A DNA stretch of 64,000 nucleotides, taken from contig NZ_JASJOE010000013.1 of NCBI RefSeq assembly GCF_030163755.1, positions 1-64,000 of the forward strand, read 5' to 3'. The notes under the pieces were generated by a model, which saw nothing but the letters and a program-made list of their open reading frames with translations, did not search any database and had not been told where the DNA came from. Origin of the DNA: Roseicyclus amphidinii. GTDB taxonomy: Bacteria > Pseudomonadota > Alphaproteobacteria > Rhodobacterales > Rhodobacteraceae. Positions within the stretch are counted from its first letter, which is position 1, and each line of letters opens with the position of its first letter. The translations under genes were made by a program, and so were the position numbers. This document shows positions 1-8,605 of the stretch, piece by piece.

Positions 1-300
1 ATCGCGCCCGGTCATGGGCAGGGCGGCCTCGCCGCGCGCCTGCGGGGCGGCCACCTGCGGCTGCGGCGTGAGCGGGGCGAAATCGAGGGCCTCCTCCTCC
101 GGCGGCTTGCGAAGCGGCGCGAGGGCGAGGGCGCGCGCGGCCTCCTGCTCGGCGGACTTCAGCTTTGGTGCGAATTCCTCGGCGCGCTTCTGCAGTGCCG
201 CGGGGGTCTGGCCCTGCCGCTCCTGCCCGGTGAAGCGGGTTCCGCTGTCGGGCGTCTGCCCCGCAAGCTCGCGCTTGCCGCCAGTGTCGATCCCGCTCAT
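1..300 (-). CDS. sctP: Probable T3SS needle-length regulator SctP, partial
   Basis: The open frame starts at ATG 300-298 and runs off the left edge, leaving about 100 residues. The visible part is polar and rich in Ala, Pro, Gln and Glu (it begins [15 protein letters not shown]), with no domain I can recognise. That low-complexity N-terminus is what YscP-type molecular rulers show, and the gene after sctO is normally sctP. Its ATG overlaps the stop codon of sctO as ATGA, so it belongs to the same operon and is probably translationally coupled. The identification rests on gene order and composition only; the conserved C-terminal substrate-switch domain lies outside the window. Confidence 0.55.
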   Translation of the reverse strand, partial: MSGIDTGGKRELAGQTPDSGTRFTGQERQGQTPAALQKRAEEFAPKLKSAEQEAARALALAPLRKPPEEEALDFAPLTPQPQVAAPQARGEAALPMTGRD

Positions 301-794
301 GGCTCCGCCCCTTCCGTCGCCGGTTGCCGGACGGGCCGCGCGAAGAGATCCTCGATCTCGGCGTCTTCCTGCGCCACGGCCTCAAGCTCGGCCGTCTCGA
401 TCATGTCGGTCAGCAGGCTCTCGATCTTCTCGGTCTCGGTCTGCCTGCGGCGCAGCTCGGTCCGGGCCTCCTCGAGCCGGGTTCGGCACCGTTGCACGTA
501 TTCCAGCGCGCGGTCGCGCTTGTCGCAGAGCGCCCGGTGGTCGGCGGCCAGCGCCAGCACCCGGTCCTTCGCCGCGTCGAGGTCCGGCACGCTCACGGCG
601 GTGTTCAGGATCGGACGGTAGACCCCGCGTTCGCGCTCGGGCAGGAAGGCAGCGCTTTGGGCAACCTCCTCCTCCAGGGCCGTGGCGCGGGCCTTGGCCT
701 CGGCCAGGGTGGCGCGCGCCTTTTCGAGCGCGCGCATCGCCTTGTCCTCGCGCAGCTTCTTGACCTGACCAAGGGTGCGGAACTGCGCGATCAT
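297..794 (-). CDS. sctO: T3SS stalk protein SctO (YscO/FliJ family)
   Basis: A 165-residue, highly charged, almost entirely helical protein with long heptad-like stretches (for example [18 protein letters not shown] near the N-terminus), as expected for the two-helix coiled coil of YscO/FliJ. Family members sit in the pore of the SctN ATPase hexamer and contact the export gate SctV. The length is typical. It lies directly downstream of sctN with an ATGA stop/start overlap, and its own stop overlaps the next gene in the same way, so sctN-sctO-sctP are tightly coupled. Sequence conservation in this family is weak, so the assignment combines coiled-coil character, size and gene order. Confidence 0.8.
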   Translation of the reverse strand: MIAQFRTLGQVKKLREDKAMRALEKARATLAEAKARATALEEEVAQSAAFLPERERGVYRPILNTAVSVPDLDAAKDRVLALAADHRALCDKRDRALEYVQRCRTRLEEARTELRRRQTETEKIESLLTDMIETAELEAVAQEDAEIEDLFARPVRQPATEGAEP

Positions 795-2152
795 TGGGCC
801 AGCTCACGCAATTTGGCGAGGATCGTGTCGAAATCGTTCAGCTCGTCCGTCCGCTGGCGCAGGAAGTCGCGGATCGCGTCCTGCTTGTCGATGGCGCGGT
901 CGGTGCGCGGGTCCGCGCCGCGCTGGTATTCGCCGATCTTCACCAGAAGCTCGACATCGGCGTAAAGCGCCATCCACTCGTTGATCTGCCCCGCCCATTG
1001 CCGGTGCTCGGGCGTGGTCACCTTGCCCATCACCCGGCTTTTCGAGGCGAGCACGTCGATGGCCGGGTAATGGTTCTGCGCACCCAGCTTGCGCGACAGG
1101 ATGATGTGCCCGTCGAGGATCGAGCGCGTCTCGTCAGCGACGGGCTCGTTCATGTCGTCGCCTTCGACGAGGACGGTGTAAAGCGCCGTGATCGAGCCCG
1201 TCTCGCTCATGCCCGCGCGTTCCAGAAGCCGGGGCAAGGTGGCGAAGACCGAGGGCGGAAAGCCGCGTCGCGTCGGCGGCTCGCCCGCGGCAAGGCCGAT
1301 CTCGCGCTGTGCGCGGGCGAAGCGGGTGACACTGTCCATCAGGAACAGCACCTTCTTGCCCTGGTCGCGGTAATACTCCGCGATCGAGGTTGCGACCGAG
1401 GCCGCCTTGGCCCGCTCCATTGAGGATTTGTCCGAGGTCGCCACCACGATCACCGATTTGGCCAGCCCGTCGGGGCCGAGGTCATGCTCGATGAATTCGC
1501 GCACCTCGCGGCCGCGTTCGCCGATCAGGGCCAGGACCGTCACGTCCACGTCGGCACCCTTGACCAGCATCGACAGGAGCGTCGATTTCCCGCCGCCCGC
1601 CGCGGCGAAGATGCCCATGCGCTGCCCCTCGCCGCAGGTCAGCAGCCCGTCGAGCACCCGCACCCCCAGCGACAGGGGCCGGTCGATGATGCGCCGTTTC
1701 ATCGGGTCGGGCGGCGCACGGTAGACGGGGTAATGCGCGTCGGGCTCGAAGGGCAGGTCCAGCCCGTCGATGAAGCGCCCGAACCCGTCCAGCACCCGCC
1801 CCCGAAGGCCGGGGCCCACGGCGACCGTCTGCACGTTGCCGGTGGGCAGAACCTCGGTGCTGGGGGAAATGCCCTGGGTGTCGCCGATGGGCGACAGAAG
1901 CGCCTCGGCCCCGGCGAAGCCCACCACCTCGGCGGCGAGGCGATGGCCGGTTTCGCGCGTGTGCAGGTTCACCAGCTCGCCCACCTGCACCTCGGGGGCG
2001 ACGGCGTGAATGATCGTGCCCACCACCTTGCGCACCCGCCCCACGACGCGGAACGGGTGCAGCCCGGCGGCCCGCGTCCGCATCCGTCCGGGCGCATCCG
2101 ACAGCCAGTCCAGCCGCTGCGACAGGACCGCGGGATCAGGCAAATCGAGCAT
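791..2152 (-). CDS. sctN: T3SS ATPase SctN
   Basis: An F1-beta-like secretion ATPase of 453 residues. Near residue 185 is the Walker A segment AAAGGGKST, and near residue 270 the Walker B strand VLFLMD. The family hexamer sits at the cytoplasmic face, strips chaperones from substrates and unfolds them for export. A longer frame reaches 2218 but its first 22 residues are unlike the family; ATG 2152 ([12 protein letters not shown]) gives the normal N-terminus. The start lies inside the 3' end of sctL (17-base overlap) and the stop overlaps sctO, consistent with one coupled operon. Identity is secure; the distinction from flagellar FliI rests on the surrounding sct genes. Confidence 0.96.
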   Translation of the reverse strand: MLDLPDPAVLSQRLDWLSDAPGRMRTRAAGLHPFRVVGRVRKVVGTIIHAVAPEVQVGELVNLHTRETGHRLAAEVVGFAGAEALLSPIGDTQGISPSTEVLPTGNVQTVAVGPGLRGRVLDGFGRFIDGLDLPFEPDAHYPVYRAPPDPMKRRIIDRPLSLGVRVLDGLLTCGEGQRMGIFAAAGGGKSTLLSMLVKGADVDVTVLALIGERGREVREFIEHDLGPDGLAKSVIVVATSDKSSMERAKAASVATSIAEYYRDQGKKVLFLMDSVTRFARAQREIGLAAGEPPTRRGFPPSVFATLPRLLERAGMSETGSITALYTVLVEGDDMNEPVADETRSILDGHIILSRKLGAQNHYPAIDVLASKSRVMGKVTTPEHRQWAGQINEWMALYADVELLVKIGEYQRGADPRTDRAIDKQDAIRDFLRQRTDELNDFDTILAKLRELAQ

Positions 2153-2762
2153 GGGCCGATACCAGCAGGTTGCGCAGATCCTCCAGCGTGTCCTCGAGCG
2201 AGAAGGAGACGACACCAAGGTCGGATTCGAGCCTGAGGTCGGGCGCGCTTAGGGTGGGATCGGCGATCACGTCGATCAGGTCGATCTCGGGAAATTCCTC
2301 GAGCAAGGTGCCGAGGGCGGCGCGGACGCTGCCCTGCACCGCGGGATCGACGAAAAGCTGGCCGCGGCGCTGGTCGCGCATGGTCGCCAGTGCGGCCCGC
2401 GCGAGGTCATGGGCCAGGTCCTCGTCCGAGAACCTGTCGATGATCTGGCGCACGCAGTCATGCACAAGGCGGCCCAGCTCGGCCTCGAGCCCGCCGAGCC
2501 GCTGGTCGATGCGGGCGAGCGTGGCCAGCATCAGCCCCGCGGCCTCGGCGCGGGCGGCCTCCATCCCCTCGGCATGGCCGCGGGCGCGGTGCTCGGCCAG
2601 CGCGGCCTCGGCCCCGGCGAGGATCTCTGCGGCCTGCGCCTCGGCGGCGCGGATCAGGGCATCGGCGCTGCCCATCGCCTCGAGGTCGGCCGCGCGCAGG
2701 ATGCCCTCGGGCGCGTGGGCCGCAAGGCCCATATGGCGCAGGCGCAGGATGCCGCCGGTCAT
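2136..2762 (-). CDS. sctL: T3SS stator protein SctL
   Basis: A 208-residue protein of the YscL/FliH family. The N-terminal half is Ala/Glu-rich and helical, and the C-terminal half ends in a conserved-looking region with [13 protein letters not shown]. SctL links the ATPase SctN to the sorting platform protein SctQ. The frame is open further upstream, but ATG 2762 ([12 protein letters not shown]) is chosen because it overlaps the sctK stop as ATGA and gives the usual length. It precedes sctN, the standard order. Family-level sequence similarity is low, but composition, size and position agree. Confidence 0.85.
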   Translation of the reverse strand: MTGGILRLRHMGLAAHAPEGILRAADLEAMGSADALIRAAEAQAAEILAGAEAALAEHRARGHAEGMEAARAEAAGLMLATLARIDQRLGGLEAELGRLVHDCVRQIIDRFSDEDLAHDLARAALATMRDQRRGQLFVDPAVQGSVRAALGTLLEEFPEIDLIDVIADPTLSAPDLRLESDLGVVSFSLEDTLEDLRNLLVSAHARFA

Positions 2763-3448
2763 GACACGCCCCCCCGTGCCAGCAGTGTCGCAAGGCAGGC
2801 GTCCTGCCGGGCGGTCAGGTGGGGCCAGTCCGGCGCGCCGCTGCCGGTCATCCGCCACCACAAAAGCGCCGCCGCCTCGCCCGAGCCCTGCGCAAGCCGG
2901 GCGCACAGAACCTCGAGCGCGCGCCTGCGCGCGGGGTGGTCGGAGGTCAGGCCCGGTGCAGCGGCGGGCGGAAAGGGCGCGCCGTCATCCAGCTCGCCCA
3001 AGGGGGCCAGAAGCGACAACCCTTCCTCGGTCGCAAGGCGCGACAGCTCGGGGCCGAAGAGCGCCTGCAGCGCCGCGCGGTCGGATTTCAGGACCGCGGC
3101 GCGGAACCGGGGCGCATGGATCACCGCGGCAAGCCGCGCCAGCAGCGGGTCGAGCCGCGCCAGCGGCAGAAGGGCGATGTCGAAGACGCGCCGCGCCGCG
3201 TCGGGCAGATCGCCTGCGACCAGCCGGTCGGCAATGCGCGACAGCACCGCCCCCTCGGGCCTGCGGCGCAGGTTGGCGGACAGGCTCCGCCGCAATGCGG
3301 GCTGGCCCAGAAGCGGGGCAAGCGCGCCGGGCACCATCCTGTCGCGCGCCCCCTGCGACAGCACCGGAAGCGGATCGGCCAGCAGCGCGGAAAGGCGCAG
3401 GGCCATCCGACCCGCGTCGGACGAAAGAGGGGGCAGCGCCCCGCTCAC
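2759..3448 (-). CDS. sctK: T3SS sorting-platform protein SctK
   Basis: A 229-residue Leu/Ala/Arg-rich soluble protein between sctJ and sctL, the position of YscK. SctK caps the six pods of the cytoplasmic sorting platform and contacts SctD. The start codon is GTG at 3448, overlapping the sctJ stop as GTGA. Its C-terminus carries Trp-rich segments (LLWWRMTGSGAPDWPHL). No strong motif defines this family by eye, so the call depends largely on synteny and size. Confidence 0.72.
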   Translation of the reverse strand: MSGALPPLSSDAGRMALRLSALLADPLPVLSQGARDRMVPGALAPLLGQPALRRSLSANLRRRPEGAVLSRIADRLVAGDLPDAARRVFDIALLPLARLDPLLARLAAVIHAPRFRAAVLKSDRAALQALFGPELSRLATEEGLSLLAPLGELDDGAPFPPAAAPGLTSDHPARRRALEVLCARLAQGSGEAAALLWWRMTGSGAPDWPHLTARQDACLATLLARGGVS

Positions 3449-4239
3449 GCGGCGTCCCCGTCTTCGGCCTCGGTGCGCCGGCCTTGCAGCGCGCGCAGGC
3501 GATAGGCGAGAAACCCGGCCGCGCCCAGCGCCAGGACGGCAAGCAGGGCCAGCCCCCCCAGCGCCATGGTCACGGTCTGGACCGAGGCGCGCGGCATCTG
3601 GACCCCGAGAAGCGTCGCCATCGGCACCTCGCCCATGCCGGACTGCGCCACGGGTTCCGGCGAGGCCTCGACCAGGGCGACGGTGATCGCCTCGACATCC
3701 ACGCCTTCGATGGAATTGGCGACGAGGCGGCGGATCTGGGGCACCAGGAAATCGAGGTCATAGCCCGCGCGCTGCTTGATGAAGACGGCGGCCGATGAGG
3801 GTCTGACCTCCTGTCCCAGGGCGGGGTCTTCGGGCATCACGATATGGACCCGCGCCACCAGCACACCGTCGATCTGCTGCAGGGTCTGCGCGACCTCTTC
3901 ACCGAGGGCATAGATGTAGCGGATCCGCTGTTCGAAGGGCGAGGACACGATCCCGCCGCCCGCGAAGACCTGCCCGATCGAGGCGCGGTCGCTGCGCGGC
4001 AGGCCGTTCGCGTCGAGTATGGCCAGCGCGCGCTGCACGTCGCCGTCACCGACCGACAGCGAGAAGGTGCCGTCCCCGGCGTTGATCTTGCGCGCGTCGA
4101 TCCCCTCCGCAAGGAGGACGACCAGCATCTCGTTCGCCTCGCGTTCGGTAATGCTGGAATAGAGTTCGGCCTGGCAGGCCCCGAGAAGCAGGAGGCCCGC
4201 AAGGGCCGCGATCAGGCGGGTGCGAAAACTGCGGAACAT
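3445..4239 (-). CDS. sctJ: T3SS inner MS-ring lipoprotein SctJ
   Basis: A 264-residue YscJ/PrgK/FliF-type ring protein. It begins with a signal peptide and lipobox (LLLLGAC), so it should be a periplasmic lipoprotein. The ring-building domains follow, including the segment RARVHIV-like VARVHIVMPEDP and AAVFIK. A C-terminal transmembrane helix (around ALGGLALLAVLALGAAGFLAY) ends in a short basic cytoplasmic tail. ATG 4239 is the only start that places the signal peptide at the N-terminus; upstream open frame is spurious. It forms the inner-membrane ring with SctD. The gene follows sctI after a 29-base gap. Confidence 0.95.
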   Translation of the reverse strand: MFRSFRTRLIAALAGLLLLGACQAELYSSITEREANEMLVVLLAEGIDARKINAGDGTFSLSVGDGDVQRALAILDANGLPRSDRASIGQVFAGGGIVSSPFEQRIRYIYALGEEVAQTLQQIDGVLVARVHIVMPEDPALGQEVRPSSAAVFIKQRAGYDLDFLVPQIRRLVANSIEGVDVEAITVALVEASPEPVAQSGMGEVPMATLLGVQMPRASVQTVTMALGGLALLAVLALGAAGFLAYRLRALQGRRTEAEDGDAA

Positions 4240-4268
4240 GGAAGGAGGGGTCCCTGGGCGCGCGCGGA

Positions 4269-4829
4269 TCACTGACCCCTCATCAGGCTGTCCATGGCTT
4301 GCGTGGATTTGCCGGCCAGCTTCGAGGACACGTCGACGAGAAGCGAGAATTGCGTGACCTGCGCCTGAAGCTCGACCATCTGTCCGATGCTCATGACGGC
4401 ATTGCCCTCGGCGATGCTGCTGACGTTGCCGAGGCTGCGGTCGAAGACGCCGCGCAGCTGTTCGAGCCCGGACAGGATCGCGTCGCCGGGCGTTTCGGCC
4501 CGGTTGCTCTCGAGACCGAGGGCCGCGGCCGCGCGGTCGCCCTGGGTGCCGGTTCCGGTGTCGGCCGACGCCGAGCCGGTGGCGGCGCTCGGCGGAAGGG
4601 GCACCAGCGGGTTCGGCGCATCGGTCAGCGTTCCGGTCGCGGCCTGCGCCACCTGGATCGGGTCCGGGCCGGGAAGGGCCGCGCCGCCTGCGGGCTGAAG
4701 GCCCTGCGTGGCGGCTGTCATCGCATCCTCGAACGCTCGCAGCGACGGGGTGCTCAGGGTGCCCTGCGGCGTGAGCGCGGTGGGATTGGCCCATTGGGCC
4801 GCGAGGCTGTCGGGAACGATGGTCGTCAT
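4269..4829 (-). CDS. sctI: T3SS inner rod protein SctI
   Basis: A 186-residue protein, longer than the usual roughly 85-140 residues, because the N-terminal half is Ala/Pro/Gly-rich linker. The C-terminal 45 residues (GQMVELQAQVTQFSLLVDVS then SSKLAGKSTQAMDSLMRGQ) form the amphipathic rod helix typical of YscI/PrgJ. SctI connects the export gate SctR/S/T to the needle and takes part in substrate switching. Its ATG overlaps the stop of the upstream SctG-like gene. The family call is supported by the C-terminus and by the position beside sctJ. Confidence 0.82.
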   Translation of the reverse strand: MTTIVPDSLAAQWANPTALTPQGTLSTPSLRAFEDAMTAATQGLQPAGGAALPGPDPIQVAQAATGTLTDAPNPLVPLPPSAATGSASADTGTGTQGDRAAAALGLESNRAETPGDAILSGLEQLRGVFDRSLGNVSSIAEGNAVMSIGQMVELQAQVTQFSLLVDVSSKLAGKSTQAMDSLMRGQ

Positions 4830-5206
4830 CGTGGCAATCCTTCTGCGGAAGCGGGGGCGTCGAGCGCGGCGCGCGCCATGGCGAGCAGGTCATCCGTCGG
4901 CCCGAGGGTCTCCAGCTCGGCCAGGCGGTCGCGCGCCTCGGGCACGGCCCCCGCGGCCGCGAGGGCCAGCACCGACATGGCAAGGGTCACGTCCGAAGCG
5001 GGCGCGCGCGACAGGACATCCAGCGCGGCGTCCGGCCGCCCCTGTGCCATCCGCGCGAAGGCCAGCCCGACGAAACCGGCGTCATTGTCCGGCATCTCCT
5101 CGCAGAGCAGCGCGAAAATCGCCGCGGCCTCGTCCGGGCGGTTCGAGCTGATGCCCAGAAAGCCGATTTCCGTCAGAAGCTTCCTGTCCTCACGTGCAAG
5201 TATCAT
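4826..5206 (-). CDS. sctG: Probable needle-protein co-chaperone SctG (YscG-like)
   Basis: A 126-residue TPR-like helical protein. The N-terminus REDRKLLTEIGFLGISSNRP resembles the start of YscG (LLAEIALIGTGN in my memory of the Yersinia protein), followed by short helical repeats. YscG binds the needle subunit SctF with YscE and keeps it from polymerising in the cytosol. It is the first gene of the minus-strand sctG-I-J-K-L-N-O-P operon, in the expected position beside sctI. It could instead be another small TPR chaperone. No sctF is seen beside it, which is unusual. The start ATG 5206 has no alternative nearby. Confidence 0.6.
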   Translation of the reverse strand: MILAREDRKLLTEIGFLGISSNRPDEAAAIFALLCEEMPDNDAGFVGLAFARMAQGRPDAALDVLSRAPASDVTLAMSVLALAAAGAVPEARDRLAELETLGPTDDLLAMARAALDAPASAEGLPR

Positions 5207-5259
5207 GCTGCGTCCCCAAGGCCTCGAGACCGGAGTGACACAGACGGCTTCGCCCGCGA

Positions 5260-5273
5260 ATGAAGTTTATCAC
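5260..5273. promoter_or_regulatory. T3SS dyad box 1, between sctG and sctV
   Basis: On the minus strand this reads GTGATAAACTTCAT, 11 of 14 matches to the best copy of the motif (GTGACAAATGTCAC at 22984-22997), counting C or T at position 9. It lies 54 bases from the sctG start and 65 from the sctV start. The ATG at 5260 falls inside it, so it is unlikely to be the sctV start codon. Confidence 0.45.
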
Positions 5274-5337
5274 ACCCCGCCGTGCCCGTCGGCGGCTAGG
5301 GTCCGCCGCAACAGGGGCGCGACAGGCAGGAGCAGCG

Positions 5338-7449
5338 TTGAAACGGTTTCTCTCATCGCTGTCGAAGCGCAACGACGTCTTCCTCGCATTCCTGCTGATC
5401 TGCATCGTCTTCATGATGATCCTGCCGCTGCCGACGCAGCTGGTGGACGTTCTGATCGGCATCAACCTGAGCCTGTCGGCCATCCTGCTGATGGTGGCGA
5501 TCTACCTGCGCGACGTGACCGCGCTGTCGGCCTTTCCCTCGATCCTGCTCTTGACCACCCTGTTCCGGCTGGCGCTGTCGATCACCACGACGCGCCTCAT
5601 CCTGCTCGAGGCGGACGCGGGCCAGATCGTCGAGACCTTCGGGAATTTCGTCGTGGCTGGGAACCTCGTGGTCGGCGCGGTGATCTTCCTGATCCTGACC
5701 ATCGTCAACTTCCTCGTGATCACCAAGGGGTCGGAACGCGTGGCCGAAGTGGCGGCGCGCTTCTCGCTCGATGCGATGCCGGGCAAGCAGATGTCCATCG
5801 ACAGCGACATGCGCGCCGGCCTGATCGACATGGACGAGGCGAAGGCCCGCCGCGGCAAGCTCGAGAAGGAAAGCCAGCTCTACGGCGCGATGGACGGCGC
5901 GATGAAATTCGTGAAGGGCGACGCCATCGCGGGCCTGATCATCATCTTCGTCAACATCATCGGCGGCATGACCATCGGCACGATGCAGCGCGGCATGACC
6001 TCGGGCGAGGCGCTCGAGGTCTATGCGATCCTGACCATCGGCGACGGGCTGGTCAGCCAGATCCCGGCGCTGTTCATCTCGATCACCGCGGGGTTCATCG
6101 TCACCCGTGTCGCCTCGGAGGACAACGAGAACCTCGGCGAGGATATCGGCAACCAGGTGATGAACGAGCCCAAGGCGCTGCTCATCGCGGCGGCGATCCT
6201 GATCGGCTTCGCGCTGGTGCCCGGCTTTCCGACACCGGTCTTCCTCGGGCTTGCGGCGCTGGTCGGCGGCGGCGGTCTTCTGATTTCGCGCAACCGCAAG
6301 CGCGAGGCCGATGTCAGTTCCAGCCGCTTCATGCCCGCCCTCGCCCCGGCGAATGCCCCCGATCTCGTCCCCGCGCTGCCCGCCGAGGCAAAGTCGAACG
6401 CGCCGATCGAGAAGGTGGAGCCTGTCACCTTCGCCCTGACCGTGCCGCTGATCGTGGACATCTCGCCCTCGGTGCGGGGTTACATCGACCCCCGCCGCCT
6501 CGATGCCGAGGTCGCCAAGGTGCGCCGCGCGCTCTACTTCGACCTCGGCGTGCCCTTTCCCGGCGTTCACCTGCGCCTCAACGACAGCCTCGACGAGGAT
6601 GAATACCGCATCCTCGTGAACGAGATTCCGGTCGCCGTCGGGCGCTCGCGCCCCGGCCATGTCATCGTGCGCGAGACCCCCGCCAACCTCGAGATGTTCA
6701 AGATCCCCTACGAGCCGGGCGAGGATTTCCTGCCGAACACGAAAAGCCTCTGGGTCTCGGTCAAGCACGAGCAACTGCTGCGCCGCGCCGATCTGCAGGT
6801 GATGAACCTGCCGCGGATGCTGACCTTTCACCTCGCCCATGTGCTGAAGTCCTATGCGGGCGAATTCGTGGGCGTGCAGGAGACCATGTATCTCCTGGGC
6901 GAGATGGAGAAGAATTTCGCCGAGCTGGTGCGCGAGGTGAACCGGACGCTGCCGGTCATCACCATCGCCGACGTGCTGCAGCGCCTCGTGTCCGAGGAAA
7001 TCTCGATCCGCGACCTGCGCACGATCCTCGAGGCGCTGGTGGAATGGGGCCAGCGCGAGAAGGATCCGATCCTGCTCACCGAACACGTGCGCTCGGCGCT
7101 CAGCCGCTACATCACCCACAAGTTCGCGGGCGGGCAAAGCGTGATCTCGGCCTACCTGCTGTCCAAGGCGATCGAGGACGAGGTCCGCGGCGCGATCCGG
7201 CAGACCTCGGGTGCCTCCTACCTGACGCTTTCGCCCGACTCGCATCGCAAGCTGGTCGCGGCCCTCAAGGCGACGTTGGGCGACCTGAGCCGGCACACCC
7301 TGCGCCCGGTGATCCTGACGCCGATGGACATCCGCCGCTTCCTGCGCAAGCTCGTCGAACGGGATTTCCCCGAGCTCGCCGTGCTCTCCTTCCAGGAGCT
7401 GACGCCGCAGGTCAGCGTGCAGCCGCTCGACCGGATCGAGTTTCGCTAG
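5338..7449 (+). CDS. sctV: T3SS export gate protein SctV
   Basis: A 703-residue LcrD/InvA/FlhA family protein. The N-terminal half holds about eight membrane helices and the FHIPEP-region core: LSALSAFPSILL-type TALSAFPSILLLTTLFRLAL and the charged loop MSIDSDMRAGLIDMDEAK. The C-terminal half is the soluble domain that forms the nonameric ring docking chaperone-substrate complexes. TTG 5338 is chosen because AGGAG stands five bases before it and it gives the family-typical N-terminus. The in-frame ATG 5260 has no ribosome-binding site and lies in an operator-like dyad. It is first in a plus-strand operon with the MotA/ExbB-like trio, whose first ATG follows its stop immediately. Confidence 0.96.
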   Translation: MKRFLSSLSKRNDVFLAFLLICIVFMMILPLPTQLVDVLIGINLSLSAILLMVAIYLRDVTALSAFPSILLLTTLFRLALSITTTRLILLEADAGQIVETFGNFVVAGNLVVGAVIFLILTIVNFLVITKGSERVAEVAARFSLDAMPGKQMSIDSDMRAGLIDMDEAKARRGKLEKESQLYGAMDGAMKFVKGDAIAGLIIIFVNIIGGMTIGTMQRGMTSGEALEVYAILTIGDGLVSQIPALFISITAGFIVTRVASEDNENLGEDIGNQVMNEPKALLIAAAILIGFALVPGFPTPVFLGLAALVGGGGLLISRNRKREADVSSSRFMPALAPANAPDLVPALPAEAKSNAPIEKVEPVTFALTVPLIVDISPSVRGYIDPRRLDAEVAKVRRALYFDLGVPFPGVHLRLNDSLDEDEYRILVNEIPVAVGRSRPGHVIVRETPANLEMFKIPYEPGEDFLPNTKSLWVSVKHEQLLRRADLQVMNLPRMLTFHLAHVLKSYAGEFVGVQETMYLLGEMEKNFAELVREVNRTLPVITIADVLQRLVSEEISIRDLRTILEALVEWGQREKDPILLTEHVRSALSRYITHKFAGGQSVISAYLLSKAIEDEVRGAIRQTSGASYLTLSPDSHRKLVAALKATLGDLSRHTLRPVILTPMDIRRFLRKLVERDFPELAVLSFQELTPQVSVQPLDRIEFR

Positions 7450-8232
7450 ATGTCGTTCGGGGGGCAGGCCATCGCCCATCTTGCCATGGTCCTGTTCGCG
7501 GCGGCGATGGTCTGGGCCGCCCGCGCTCTCGTGCCCGAGGGTCTCTGGACCCTGCTCGACCCGGCCCTTGCGGTCGCGGTCGCGCTGGGGCTGCTGGCGG
7601 CCCTCGGACTGCGCGTGCCGCCGGGCCTTGCGGCGGCGGCCTGGTTCCTGCTTGCGATGGGCGTCTGGCTTGCGGCGGTCGCCGGTCCCGCGGGGCGGGA
7701 CGCCGCCGCGATCGCGGCCTTCGGACAATGGCCCGTCGTCCTCCTGCTTCTCGCCGCGGCCCTGATCGGCACGAGGCCTGCACAACCGGTCGGGCTGACG
7801 GGCGCGGTGCTTCTGGGGGCTGCGCTCTTTCTCCTCGCACTCGCTGGTCTGCACCAGGGGGTCGTGGCCGACAGCCTGCGGCTGGTCTTCCTGCGGGGGC
7901 CGGTTCACCTCGTAATCTGCGCCGTGGCCTGTGTCTGTCTCGTCCTGACGCTTCTGCCGCTCGCGGCGCCGGTGTCGTCGCGGGCGCTCGGGGTCCGGGG
8001 CACGCTCGTGGGGCTTCTGCCGCTTCTGGGGTTCTTCGGGACGGTCGCCGGGCTGATGGAGGCGATTTCGGCCCTGCCCATGATCTTCGCCGGGGGCAGC
8101 GCCGATCCGGTCCTGTTGCGCGGGCTGCTCGACGGGCTGGCGCTGGCCTTCGAGACGACGCTGCTGGGCATCGGGGCGGCCATCGTGCTGCTGACGCTCG
8201 CGGCGCTGGTGGCGGCGGATGAAGGGGCCTGA
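7450..8232 (+). CDS. MotA/TolQ/ExbB-like proton-channel protein in the T3SS operon
   Basis: A 260-residue polytopic membrane protein with roughly eight hydrophobic helices. The last two carry the MotA/TolQ/ExbB signature: GLLPLLGFFGTVAGLMEAIS (compare LLGLLGTVWGIM in TolQ/ExbB) and LALAFETTLLGIGAAIVLL (compare ALIATAIGLLVAIPA). Known members form a pentamer around a dimer of ExbD/TolR/MotB and convert proton flow into rotation or force. The ATG directly abuts the sctV stop codon, so the two are very probably cotranslated. The next two genes encode ExbD-like partners. I know of no such stator described as a T3SS part. The extra N-terminal helices are unusual. The family call is by motif; the T3SS role is inferred from position. 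Confidence 0.75.
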   Translation: MSFGGQAIAHLAMVLFAAAMVWAARALVPEGLWTLLDPALAVAVALGLLAALGLRVPPGLAAAAWFLLAMGVWLAAVAGPAGRDAAAIAAFGQWPVVLLLLAAALIGTRPAQPVGLTGAVLLGAALFLLALAGLHQGVVADSLRLVFLRGPVHLVICAVACVCLVLTLLPLAAPVSSRALGVRGTLVGLLPLLGFFGTVAGLMEAISALPMIFAGGSADPVLLRGLLDGLALAFETTLLGIGAAIVLLTLAALVAADEGA

Positions 8233-8605
8233 TCCGGGGCTTGCCGTGGCCGACCTGATGCTGGGTCTGGCGGGCGTGATGTTTCTCGTGCTGGCGGTGG
8301 TTTTGGTCCGGGTGCCAGCGGCTCCGGCGGCCGACGGGCTGATCTGGCTGGCATCGGCAGAGGGGTTGACGCTTGGCACCGGGCAGCGGATCGGCCTCGA
8401 TGCGCTCGCCGCCGGGCAGGTGCCTGCGCCGGGGCCGGGGGTGCCCGTGCTGGTGGTGGAGCCCGGCGGGCTCGAGGCCGCGTTCCTCGCGGAATCCGCC
8501 GCGGCGCGGGCGGGCTGGCCCGAGATCGAGATCCGCCGCCTTTCGGGGGCCTGTCCCGGCATCGGATCGACGGAGATGGCCGAGGTGTTGGCATGTCTCC
8601 GCTAG
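8219..8605 (+). CDS. ExbD/TolR-like single-pass membrane protein (first of two)
   Basis: A 128-residue protein with one N-terminal membrane helix, ADLMLGLAGVMFLVLAVVLV, and a small periplasmic domain. Asp12 stands just at the helix entrance followed by LML, the same arrangement as the proton-carrying aspartate in ExbD/TolR (IDVMLVLLI). The periplasmic part (about residues 35-128) shows alternating short strands and helices (VPVLVVEPGG, AGWPEIEIRR). The gene overlaps the ExbB-like gene by 14 bases and the next gene by 13, implying coupled synthesis of a complex. Overall similarity to ExbD is not visible beyond topology and the Asp helix. Confidence 0.6.
   Translation: MKGPDPGLAVADLMLGLAGVMFLVLAVVLVRVPAAPAADGLIWLASAEGLTLGTGQRIGLDALAAGQVPAPGPGVPVLVVEPGGLEAAFLAESAAARAGWPEIEIRRLSGACPGIGSTEMAEVLACLR

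Noticed and set aside
5260-5337. ATG at 5260 as the sctV start codon
   Set aside because: It lacks a ribosome-binding site, lies in an operator-like dyad and adds 26 atypical basic residues. TTG 5338 has AGGAG at the right distance and gives the family-typical N-terminus.
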